Positions 7,333 to 14,634 of a stretch of DNA of 17,210 nt are shown one piece after another. Origin of the DNA: JBKJUK01 sp046590705 (GTDB lineage Bacteria > Acidobacteriota > Thermoanaerobaculia > Gp7-AA8); assembly GCA_046590705.1 (NCBI GenBank), contig JBKJUK010000326.1, forward strand, positions 1-17,210, in the 5' to 3' direction. Position 1 is the stretch's first letter, and every line of letters starts with the position of its first letter. The notes beneath the pieces are model-generated. The model was not told the origin of the DNA. It did no database searches and saw only the letters and a program-made list of their open reading frames with translations. The translations under genes were made by a program, and so were the position numbers.

Positions 7333-7439
7333 CGTTAACGCCACGTTAACCCGGGTTTCTCATTTAGTTTCAGCTGCAGGTTTTTCGGCGTTGCGATCAC
7401 GTTTCGCAGGGCACGCCCGGGAACCGTAGTGCGTTACGC
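7333..7439 (+). repeat. Degenerate attC-like site (attC5 relic)
   Basis: The 3' part aligns with attC1/attC2: TCACGTT (7397-7403), CGCAGGGCACGCCCG, GGAACCG for the L' box, and GTTACGC (7433-7439), which departs from GTTRRRY at one position. The left side has two copies of CGTTAAC (7333-7339 and 7344-7350), either of which could stand for the R'' box. The element ends 17 bases before the next start codon, like the intact sites. The left half is too divergent to be certain. Confidence 0.4.
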
Positions 7440-7456
7440 GCCAAGTAGGAGAAACT

Positions 7457-8164
7457 ATGAAAAAAGATCTCGTGTTTGCCCTGAGCATAGCCGGCGCGAT
7501 CGTGGTGCAGGGATGCGCCTCCGTCCCAGGCCGCCCCGATACCTCGACCGAGAATTACGTCATCGTTTCAGTTGAGAAAGAGCCGAATCACAAGACGGTG
7601 TTCAAGAACGATTTCCTGCAGGTATTTCGGGTCACTCTCGAGCCCGGAAAGACAAGCCTCATGCATACACATTCTCGTGACGATGCTTCAGTAAGGCTGA
7701 GCACCACCACCGTGGAGGCGGATAGCCCTGGCCAGCCTGTCGGCCCACCGGAGCCGGTCTACCCGGGTTTCGTTTCTGCTCGAGACAATGAGGCGAATCC
7801 ACGCACCCATCGGGTTCACAACATCGGCACAGCGCTGTTCGACGTCATCAATGTTCAGGTTCTCGGACGGCCGGCGGGTCCAACGACGTCAGCGGTCTCG
7901 ACACCCGCGGCGGAGAACTCGAAGATGCGACTTTACAGCTATGAGCTGAAGGCCGGAGAAGTCACCGCAGAGCATACCCACGCGCGTCCGTTTCTGCATG
8001 TGACAGTCACCGATAGCAAGCTCCGGATGACCGCAGCCGATGGCTCCTCGAAGGAGACTACCGTCAAGGCTGGTGACATGAAGTGGGTCGACTCGGCGGT
8101 CACGCACACGATCATGAACCGAGGCAGTGAGAAGGCTATCGTGGTGGAGTTCGAGCTGAAGTAG
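7457..8164 (+). CDS. Two-domain cupin lipoprotein
   Basis: This is a 235-residue protein from ATG 7457, with AGGAGAA upstream. Residues 1-20 form a lipoprotein signal with lipobox VQGC (Cys20). Two cupin-like halves follow. The first has LEPGKTSLMHTHSRDD (His70, His72) and THRVHNIG (His121). The second, from about 159, has LKAGEVTAEHTHARPF (His173, His175) and GDMKWVDSAVTHTIMNRG (His217). Both keep the HxH metal pair, but the glutamate usual after it in cupin motif 1 is not obvious. It may be a sugar- or metal-binding envelope protein rather than an enzyme; no substrate can be assigned. A low-complexity linker (residues 139-155) joins the halves. It is the last + strand gene of the attC-containing region. 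Confidence 0.8.
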   Translation: MKKDLVFALSIAGAIVVQGCASVPGRPDTSTENYVIVSVEKEPNHKTVFKNDFLQVFRVTLEPGKTSLMHTHSRDDASVRLSTTTVEADSPGQPVGPPEPVYPGFVSARDNEANPRTHRVHNIGTALFDVINVQVLGRPAGPTTSAVSTPAAENSKMRLYSYELKAGEVTAEHTHARPFLHVTVTDSKLRMTAADGSSKETTVKAGDMKWVDSAVTHTIMNRGSEKAIVVEFELK

Positions 8165-8305
8165 TTTGCGGTGTTAACTGCTCGACCGCATTCTTGCGCG
8201 GCTCACCGCGATTTCCAAAACGACTCGAAGAAGTTGCGAGTGACTGTGCTGGAGTCGTGTGAACAGTGGCGCGTCAACCGCGAAGTTGTCTCCGGCCATC
8301 ACTTA

Positions 8306-8345
8306 ACCTAACTAGTCGCTGCAGCGTTCACGACGGGTGGCCCCG
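8306..8345 (-). repeat. Possible attC right half in reverse orientation
   Basis: Read on the minus strand, this is GTGAACGC followed about 12 bases later by GTTAGGT (8312-8306), matching the L' and R' boxes of attC2 (GTGAACCGC, GTTAGGT). On the + strand the same bases give a perfect RYYYAAC (ACCTAAC). It lies just after the stop of the minus-strand gene at 8361. A convincing left half was not found. Confidence 0.3.
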
Positions 8346-8360
8346 CTGTCCCCCGCCCGT

Positions 8361-9674
8361 CTACGGAGGCGGCGGTGCGGTCGACTCGTTCTTCTCCGGC
8401 TTAGGAGCCTGGGTCTTGTCGACTATGCCGTATCGGAACGTTCCGACCTGCGATCGTGCGATCTCCTTGCCCGCCGCATCGAGTGCAACGATCTTCCAGG
8501 TCAGTCGTCCTGTTGCGGCGTGCTCTCCAGTCAGCGGCGGTGATACGTATTTCGTGGCTGGCGTTTCGATGAGCGCCGAGAGCACCGGCTGACCTTGCGG
8601 GTCGGTGAGATCGAGGCGATAGAAGGCCGCATCACTCGTGGTTTGCCACCCGAAAATTACCGGCTGGCCGGAGGCAATGAGTTCGTCGGAAGCTGGACGA
8701 TCGAGGCCGAGCGCTGCACGCTCTTTTGCACCGTCACTACCTGCCGACCCCACGTAATAACGAAGCACTGGCAGCGGAAATCCAGCAACTCCTCCGCTGG
8801 TTACTTTCCCTTCTCCCGCGCCGACAGCTTCGAGGTCGGTCGTTCCTTCGCCATCGTCTGAGGCTTCGACACGAAGCAGAATCTGGTAGAGACCTTCCAC
8901 GGCGGTCGGGAGCTTCTGCACCTCAGGGCCTTCCAGTCGATAGGTTCCGACGGGCGGCATGTAGACGTTGAAGCGTGAGAGTTGCGTGTAACGACGTTGC
9001 TTCGAGCGCTCTTCGCGCGGCAGGGAGGCCTCGGGAACAAGATCTTCCGGCGTCGGCAGTTCGTCGCCCGGAACGACGATCTCCCAGCGGCCAACCAAGC
9101 GACCCGTTCCGGTGTAGGTGATGTCCGCATACATCGGCGGTGGCGGCTCACCCACTGGTGTGGACAGTACGTTCCGCTCCTTCGCAAATCGTAGCTTCAC
9201 GTCAGTCAGCGCGAACGGCACATTGGAGCCGCGGCCGGCGAGCCGGCAGAAGATGGGGATGTATTCGTCGGGAAGTCCGGTGGAGCTGGAGAAGCGGCGC
9301 ACATAATAGAAGCCGGAAGTCGGCGACCCTTTCTCTGCACGTTGATAGGCGCGGCGAATCACGTTCTGCGGAATGGTCATGATGTCGGTGAATCCACCTC
9401 TGCCGCTGGGCCGGGTCAGGTCATTGCGCAGCGGCAATCTTCCCCAGGTGGTTGCAGGATTACACCTCTGTCCGATATCTGGAGCGGCGGAAACGAGATC
9501 GGCGCACCAGAGTGCTTCGACGGAGAACTGGTCGGGACGGATACTTCCGTAGCTCAAAAATACCGTTGAGGCACCTTGCGAGTTCACGTTGACAGTCGTT
9601 GGATCCACGCGGATCTGTGCTATTGCCTTGGTTCCGCACAGGAGCATCAACAACGCTACCAGACCACCTTTCAT
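8361..9674 (-). CDS. Secreted Ig/FN3-like protein, partner of the beta-barrel gene
   Basis: This is a 437-residue protein starting at ATG 9674-9672. A GTG one codon earlier is possible, but it sits only about two bases from the Shine-Dalgarno GAGGAGA, whereas the ATG is well spaced. The signal peptide (KGGLVALLMLLCGTKAIAQ) should be cut after AIA. The mature protein is beta-rich. The N-terminal module (IRVDPTTVNVNSQG...ALWCADL) carries three cysteines in the first third. A middle Ig-like stretch contains GRWEIVVPGDELPTPEDL. A C-terminal FN3-like module runs from IFGWQTTSDAAFYRLDL to TGRLTWKIVALDAAGKEI. It ends in a charged, proline-rich tail (PEKNESTAPPPP). I do not recognise the full-length family. 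It starts 12 bases after the beta-barrel gene stop, so the two are co-transcribed and probably work together in the envelope. Confidence 0.85.
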   Translation of the reverse strand: MKGGLVALLMLLCGTKAIAQIRVDPTTVNVNSQGASTVFLSYGSIRPDQFSVEALWCADLVSAAPDIGQRCNPATTWGRLPLRNDLTRPSGRGGFTDIMTIPQNVIRRAYQRAEKGSPTSGFYYVRRFSSSTGLPDEYIPIFCRLAGRGSNVPFALTDVKLRFAKERNVLSTPVGEPPPPMYADITYTGTGRLVGRWEIVVPGDELPTPEDLVPEASLPREERSKQRRYTQLSRFNVYMPPVGTYRLEGPEVQKLPTAVEGLYQILLRVEASDDGEGTTDLEAVGAGEGKVTSGGVAGFPLPVLRYYVGSAGSDGAKERAALGLDRPASDELIASGQPVIFGWQTTSDAAFYRLDLTDPQGQPVLSALIETPATKYVSPPLTGEHAATGRLTWKIVALDAAGKEIARSQVGTFRYGIVDKTQAPKPEKNESTAPPPP

Positions 9675-9686
9675 CACTTCTCCTCG

Positions 9687-11774
9687 TTAGAACAGACTGA
9701 ATGTCAGTCCGGTGGCGAATGCCTGATTGCGGCGGATGTCACGACTGCCGAACGACCGCTCGAAGGTATCGCCGCGCCGATCGGTCCATCGAACGAAGAG
9801 TCGTCCTTTACGTCGATCGGTGCGGGATAGCTTGAATCCGCTCGACATCTCCAGCGAGCTGTCGAAGTTGTCACTGTCGCGCTCATCGAGACTATCCCAG
9901 GTGCGGTTGTTCGAAACCGAACCAGCCACGGCGATCTCTCGATAGAAAGTCCAGTTCATGTTCACGCCCCAGCGCAGCGCGTCGTCGGTCCTGGCCTGCT
10001 CCACGCTCTCGTTGCGATCGAAGCCGAGCTCTCCGTTGATGGAGAATGGTTTCGTGGCTGCCGTCCAGCCGAGTGTGAGCAGCGTGGTGTCGGTGATGAA
10101 GTCGCGGAGTTCGTTTCCAACCTGCTGACTGTCTCGGTTCGTGCGTCCGGCCTTGCCCCCGACTCTCCATTTCCCGATCTGCCATTCCGCGCCAAGAAGC
10201 GCGTTCCAGCCGACTTCATCAGGGATGTTTTCTACGGGGAAATCTTCAGAGACTCGAATGTCTCCGAACTGGTGAATCGCTTCCGACTGCAAGGTCAGCG
10301 TCGGTGCCCACCGTGCACCGACACCATCCCTGCTGAAGATGGAGGGTGTGGCCAGCGTGAGATTCACTGAGCTCCGCTTCGTCTGCGTGGTCAGAATCGT
10401 TTGGATTCCTGCGAGGTTGTCGCGTGTCTGCAGGTGCGCGGCGGTACCGCTCATCGGCCCGATCGTAAAGGTGAGATCCGCTGCATTGGTGCGGAGGTCC
10501 GCCTGCACGGACGTGCCGAGGCTTCGGAACTGTGGCTGAATCTTTTCGTGGCGAAGACTGAGGCTTACCGTTGCGGTCGTGCGCCCGACTTTTCGTCCTT
10601 CGAGGAGTCCAAGCGTGAGGTCAGCGTAGAGCGCGTCTTTCGTTTTGCTCTCGATCGGGGTGACATCGAGACCTTCCTCGAGCTGCGGATCGAAGGCGTC
10701 GTCGAAGTTGCTGATGGTGTAGCCGGTGTCCAGGCGAAACCTGTTGTTTTTGCTGGTAGCCGCGACGCGGAAGGTGTTCCCGTTGCTCTTTTCGGCGCTG
10801 ACTACGGATCCCTGATTGAAACCGCTCACCGGTTGTGACGAGCCGAGAAAGTAGCCGTATTCGAGTCGGAGCAGGCCGGGGTTGCGCGGCAGGGCCTCGA
10901 CACCAATGGTCGCGCTGTACACACGATGCTCGTCGTTGTCGAGACCGAATGCGTTCGACCAGCCTACGATGTTTGAGCCATTCATGGCCGCCAGCTGCAG
11001 CGAGACTGCGCGGCCCTGGCCCACCGTGACTGCGGCTCCGCGGCTCGAGAAACCGCTGATGAGGTGACGAGAGGCGCCGATGTTCAGATGACCTATCGAG
11101 AAAAGTGTCGAGCCGCGCTGCAGGTCGAGGCGATATCCGGAGAGATCCAGCTTTGGCGCGCTCGTCCCTTCTGAACCGAAGCGCAAGGCTTCGTTCTGAA
11201 GTGTGACACCAGCCACCTGCGCTTCGCCGCGAACCGTGAACGCTGGTCTAACCAGTTCAGTGCGAAAGCCGAGTTGTGTGGTCGCGCCCTGAAACTTTGC
11301 GCGATTTGCAGCGCTTTCTTCGTCCGGCGTATTCTCCGCGCCGAGTTGTCCTTTACCCGTGGCGTCCGCCGACGGCTCGAACTTCGAGCTGACGAAGCCG
11401 CGACGTGAGAGAAAGGTGACCGGAAACTGGCCGATCTGCGTCCACGAACCTGCCGCGTCGACCTCGAAGACGGTCAGGGTCTGTTGTCCCGACGGAAGCG
11501 CAGGTCCTCTGCCGTGATAGCGAAGTTGCTCCGGTGCAGAACGTTCGAAGAGGGTGCTGATGTCGAGCTTGCCGAGTGTGACGGCGATGCGATCGGACCC
11601 TTCACCTTCGAGTTCGATCTCGAATGGCTCGTTTGCGGCGACCGGTTTCGTGGGAGGGAAGCTGACCTTCGCGGAACGCGCTTCACCGACGGCGAGCCCG
11701 CATCCGCTCAGCAGCACGAAGAGGGCGACGCCGCGAGCAAGCCGCGCGAGCGATGCATGCCTGATCGATTTCAT
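9687..11774 (-). CDS. Outer-membrane beta-barrel protein of unknown function
   Basis: This is a 695-residue protein from ATG 11774-11772. The frame extends to a TTG at 11816, but the ATG places the basic n-region directly before the hydrophobic core VALFVLLSGCGLAVG. No clear Shine-Dalgarno is seen. The core contains LSGC, a perfect lipobox, so it could be a lipoprotein rather than a simple Sec substrate. After the signal comes an Ig-like domain (about 34-125), a polar linker, and about 500 residues of alternating strands with aromatic girdles and charged turns, typical of a large transmembrane barrel. It ends in LTFSLF, with the C-terminal phenylalanine used for BAM recognition. No TonB box or plug domain is visible. 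It is the first gene of a two-gene operon; transport or surface anchoring are possible roles. Confidence 0.85.
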   Translation of the reverse strand: MKSIRHASLARLARGVALFVLLSGCGLAVGEARSAKVSFPPTKPVAANEPFEIELEGEGSDRIAVTLGKLDISTLFERSAPEQLRYHGRGPALPSGQQTLTVFEVDAAGSWTQIGQFPVTFLSRRGFVSSKFEPSADATGKGQLGAENTPDEESAANRAKFQGATTQLGFRTELVRPAFTVRGEAQVAGVTLQNEALRFGSEGTSAPKLDLSGYRLDLQRGSTLFSIGHLNIGASRHLISGFSSRGAAVTVGQGRAVSLQLAAMNGSNIVGWSNAFGLDNDEHRVYSATIGVEALPRNPGLLRLEYGYFLGSSQPVSGFNQGSVVSAEKSNGNTFRVAATSKNNRFRLDTGYTISNFDDAFDPQLEEGLDVTPIESKTKDALYADLTLGLLEGRKVGRTTATVSLSLRHEKIQPQFRSLGTSVQADLRTNAADLTFTIGPMSGTAAHLQTRDNLAGIQTILTTQTKRSSVNLTLATPSIFSRDGVGARWAPTLTLQSEAIHQFGDIRVSEDFPVENIPDEVGWNALLGAEWQIGKWRVGGKAGRTNRDSQQVGNELRDFITDTTLLTLGWTAATKPFSINGELGFDRNESVEQARTDDALRWGVNMNWTFYREIAVAGSVSNNRTWDSLDERDSDNFDSSLEMSSGFKLSRTDRRKGRLFVRWTDRRGDTFERSFGSRDIRRNQAFATGLTFSLF

Positions 11775-11857
11775 TCGCGTGAGGCGATTATTCACCAGAG
11801 GCGCCGCGCGACGCAAACCGTTTATTCGTTTCGACAGAGCCCTTCACGCAATCAGGG

Positions 11858-11870
11858 AGTGAACTTCACT
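11858..11870. promoter_or_regulatory. 13-base palindrome, candidate operator
   Basis: AGTGAACTTCACT is a perfect odd palindrome centred on a single C, 84 bases upstream of the beta-barrel start codon. A further TTCAC occurs at 11832-11836. It could bind a dimeric repressor or activator; no regulator gene is adjacent. Confidence 0.3.
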
Positions 11871-11978
11871 GCGAATAAGTGTGTGCGTAGACCTAACGAG
11901 TCAGTGCAGCTACGTTAACCGCAGAAAAGAATTCCTGGAACATCGTGACGAACGGTTCGCTGTACACGTTTCGCTGGC

Positions 11979-11994
11979 CGTGATTCACATCACA
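11979..11994 (+). promoter_or_regulatory. CRP/FNR-family binding site
   Basis: CGTGA-TTCACA-TCACA matches TGTGA-N6-TCACA at nine of ten bases. The sequence CATACT (12016-12021, four of six matches to TATAAT) lies where a class II promoter activated from -41.5 would have its -10 box, with transcription starting near 12028. The target would be the + operon starting at 12169. Confidence 0.45.
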
Positions 11995-12168
11995 ATCAAT
12001 GAACGTCAGCTCGCCCATACTGTGTCAACACCTCAGACAAACGAGGCGCTTTCGTGACACATGCAGCACACGGCATTTCCAGAAGACAAATGATCGGACC
12101 CTTTTCTAATCATGAGAAAGGGCCGCAAAAAACTCAGGAACGAAGCTCAACTTTCACGAGGAGTCACA

Positions 12169-13455
12169 ATGTCCCACCGCTCCAGATACTCCGCTGTAGT
12201 CCTGACCTTGTTCGTGGTTCTGGCGACAACCACGCCAGTTCACGCTGATGTTCGTGAGAAGCGCGTCTGCGTCGTCACCGGCGCCTTTCCCGACGCTGAC
12301 GCCGGGGAACCGGATAAGGAATGTTTCAGCGGCCATTTGTGCAAGGTGGGCGTACGCGGAGACTGGCTCGATCTGACTGACAGGGCCTCTGTTGAGTCGG
12401 GACCGAGTGCGAACATTTCCATCAGCACGCAGGGAACCGGCGATGCACGAGGCGCGATCGGTTCAATGACTACGTGCGTGCCGCAGAGTTCCAGAAGTCG
12501 CGAGGGTTATGTCTCGCTCACGCTCACGAACATCCGAGGTAGTGGAACGATGCAGATCAAGCTGAGCCGCCCCAATGCGATCGGTGGTCGCGACGACGAC
12601 ACCGTTTCGGTGAACGTCAAGAAGGGCGAGACATTCCTCGCCATCGACAAGCAGTTTCGGGCCACGTTTGGCGAACCGGAAGAGATCACCCTCCGCGGTG
12701 GAAACCTTGATCTGTTGCAACTGAAGGATCCTGCGCCGGGCGATGAGATTCTCAGCAGGAGTGAAACTCAAGCCCGGGTGCGGCTGACGTTCACACGTGA
12801 GAATTCGCGTCAGAGTCCTTCACCTCTCGACAAGAGACTGCAGTTCGCCGGTCCCGAACCGGCTCTGAATCAGAAGTACGGGTGGCCAGTGGTCAGCGTC
12901 TCCGGCGGATCGCAGAATGCGTCTGCGCCTTCTCCGGCAGCGAGCCAGGTCAATATCAGACCTTTGAGGGCTGGTGTTCTGTTCAAGCCTCGCAACATTA
13001 CCGCGGGGAGTGGACTTCAGGTCAACAAGGTAGACGACTCTTTCTGCACCGGCTTCAATCCGAATGATGTACGCGAGATTGCGCTTCCGCCGTTCAAGTT
13101 CAGCATCACCAACACCTCCTCGATCCCGGTGACGCAGGGCTTCACGATCGACATTGTCGCTGCTGGAGCCGTGCTTCACACCGAAACGGTGCAGGGTCTC
13201 GGAGCGCGTGCGACTGAAGAGATCTCGATCACGACCTGGCGCGGACGCCAGGGGCGCGTAATCTTAAAGAATTCACAGCCTGTCCCATGCCCCCCGCCGG
13301 GCCCCTGCTTCAGCACCCCCGGGCGTGTCTACGGCTGTTTCGTCGATGCCTCGATGGGACCAGTAACGCCCGATCCGTCCATTGTCGTGAAAGTCGACCC
13401 GTCACGCTCCATTCCTGACGAAGCAACCGGCGATAATTCACTTCCGGTGAACTGA
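12169..13455 (+). CDS. Secreted protein with CARDB-like C-terminal domain
   Basis: This is a 428-residue protein starting at ATG 12169, five bases after GAGGAG (12158-12163). That signal rules out the in-frame ATG at 12112, which would also place basic residues before the export signal. The signal peptide is MSHRSRYSAVVLTLFVVL..., cut after VHA (residue 26). The N-terminal half is beta-rich, with cysteines at 34, 52 and 58. A serine/proline/alanine-rich linker (about 245-265) leads to a C-terminal region in which LPPFKFSITNTSSIPV and VVKVDPSRSIPDEATGDNSL resemble the start and end of CARDB-type Ig-like domains. Eight cysteines in total suggest periplasmic or extracellular disulfides. The N-terminal part is not recognised. 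It is the first gene of the operon with the cysteine-rich gene 67 bases downstream. Confidence 0.82.
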   Translation: MSHRSRYSAVVLTLFVVLATTTPVHADVREKRVCVVTGAFPDADAGEPDKECFSGHLCKVGVRGDWLDLTDRASVESGPSANISISTQGTGDARGAIGSMTTCVPQSSRSREGYVSLTLTNIRGSGTMQIKLSRPNAIGGRDDDTVSVNVKKGETFLAIDKQFRATFGEPEEITLRGGNLDLLQLKDPAPGDEILSRSETQARVRLTFTRENSRQSPSPLDKRLQFAGPEPALNQKYGWPVVSVSGGSQNASAPSPAASQVNIRPLRAGVLFKPRNITAGSGLQVNKVDDSFCTGFNPNDVREIALPPFKFSITNTSSIPVTQGFTIDIVAAGAVLHTETVQGLGARATEEISITTWRGRQGRVILKNSQPVPCPPPGPCFSTPGRVYGCFVDASMGPVTPDPSIVVKVDPSRSIPDEATGDNSLPVN

Positions 13456-13522
13456 TGTCCTCTCTTTCCTGCGCATTCACACATGATCGTTTCGAGATGA
13501 CTCGATCAAAAGGCAGAAACAC

Positions 13523-14473
13523 ATGAAGAAGTTCATCGTGCTCATGACGCTCGTGCTTGCCGCGCAAATCGTGCAGGCTGCAAACGAATGCAGGCTGCAG
13601 TACCGCCGCTCCGACAACGGATTCGCTCCTCCAGGGATCGTAGTCGGCAGCCTCGGGACAGAAACCGTCGTTCTCGACAACGGCGAGAGAAAAACGTTCG
13701 ACATCGATCATCGCCACGAGCGCGACAGAAATAGCGACGGCACGTTTTACGGCAGCCATCTCCGGGCGGCCAGGAACGTCGGCACGAACACCATCACACT
13801 GAGGATCAGAGGCCCTTTCGGGACTCGCGAGCACACATTGCTCACCGGCGAGGATGCAGTGTTTCAGGATGATCTGATGTCCGTTCAGTGTCAGGACCGC
13901 TTCACCACGTGCTTTGGCGCAGGAGGGGCCAACTGCGGCAAAGAGTCGGGCGAAACGTCTTCCTGTCAGGGAGGAGGGCATTGTCTTGTGAATGCCGGCT
14001 CGATCGAGCACGACACCTGTTGCTGGGCGAACCCCAAGGGCGCAGGATGTCGCAACGGCGTGGCCGACTTCATTCCGAACACTCCGGTCATTCCGGGCGG
14101 GCATGATGGTCGATGCGTAGCCGCGTTCGGCAAGGCGATCGAAATGACAGCCAACGGTCTGAGTTGGTATCGCGACGTCGATTCCAACCGGAGAGACCGC
14201 GACGGCCGGGTGGACATGCCTGAGTACTGCGCGCCGAGCGGCACGATCGTACACAGGAACGATGCGAAATACTGTTGCGCGGCCAACAGCTTTCGCCCCG
14301 TCAACCTGCGGTCTGCCAGAGACAGGCAGCAGATCAAGACCCAGCGCATCAAGTTCCTCAACCAGCAGCTCGGAGCGCAGGTGGAAAACCTTACCGACGA
14401 CAAGGACTTCATTGAGAAGGGCCTCAATGCTGCCTTCAGTATGTTGTTGAACGACACGGTGGTCTGCAACTGA
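13523..14473 (+). CDS. Secreted cysteine-rich protein (14 Cys)
   Basis: This is a 316-residue protein from ATG 13523; only a weak AGGCAG precedes it. The signal peptide MKKFIVLMTLVLAAQIVQA is cut before ANECR. All 14 cysteines lie outside the signal, at 23, 123, 130, 138, 148, 154, 166, 167, 176, 198, 236, 251, 252 and 315. The even number and the two CC pairs suggest a disulfide-stabilised fold. Residues 1-110 of the mature part are a cysteine-poor beta domain (TNTITLRIRGPFGTREH). A segment DVDSNRRDRDGRVDMPEY (218-235) resembles a calcium-binding EF-hand/TSP3 loop, though the first ligand position is arginine. A basic helical C-terminal region follows. No family is recognised. It probably shares a transcript with the upstream gene; a TCGAG/CTCGA inverted repeat (13492-13505) lies between them. 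Confidence 0.8.
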   Translation: MKKFIVLMTLVLAAQIVQAANECRLQYRRSDNGFAPPGIVVGSLGTETVVLDNGERKTFDIDHRHERDRNSDGTFYGSHLRAARNVGTNTITLRIRGPFGTREHTLLTGEDAVFQDDLMSVQCQDRFTTCFGAGGANCGKESGETSSCQGGGHCLVNAGSIEHDTCCWANPKGAGCRNGVADFIPNTPVIPGGHDGRCVAAFGKAIEMTANGLSWYRDVDSNRRDRDGRVDMPEYCAPSGTIVHRNDAKYCCAANSFRPVNLRSARDRQQIKTQRIKFLNQQLGAQVENLTDDKDFIEKGLNAAFSMLLNDTVVCN

Positions 14474-14519
14474 GAGTGCAGGGGCGACCTCACTTGGTTG
14501 CTCTGCGCGACCCGCACTC
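14474..14519 (+). terminator. Hairpin after the cysteine-rich gene
   Basis: GAGTGCAGGG (14474-14483) pairs imperfectly with CCCGCACTC (14511-14519), starting directly after the stop codon at the convergent end of two operons. It is not followed by a T tract, so it may be a 3'-end stabiliser rather than an intrinsic terminator. A small GCCGC/GCGGC hairpin lies further on at 14605-14618. Confidence 0.3.
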
Positions 14520-14634
14520 CCTTTCGGGCGAGGACTTTGTAGCTGCCATGAATGGTCAGGTGCGTAATGTATTGGGGCCAGCGCTGCCGTCCCCTGCTGC
14601 CTGAGCCGCAGGAGCGGCCACACGGGTGAGAGTG

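Larger units (their letters stand above)
11775..12168. other. Divergent regulatory region between two envelope operons
   Basis: This 394-base gap separates the start codons of the minus-strand beta-barrel operon and the plus-strand secreted-protein operon. No convincing gene lies in it. It holds a 13-base palindrome (11858-11870), a CRP/FNR-type site with a suitably placed -10 element (11979-12021), and a CCCTTTTCT/AGAAAGGG imperfect hairpin (12099-12122) in the leader of the + operon. Confidence 0.6.

Noticed and set aside
14605..14618. GCCGC/GCGGC hairpin as a terminator between convergent operons
   Set aside because: A five-base stem without a T tract on either strand is weak evidence in GC-rich DNA.
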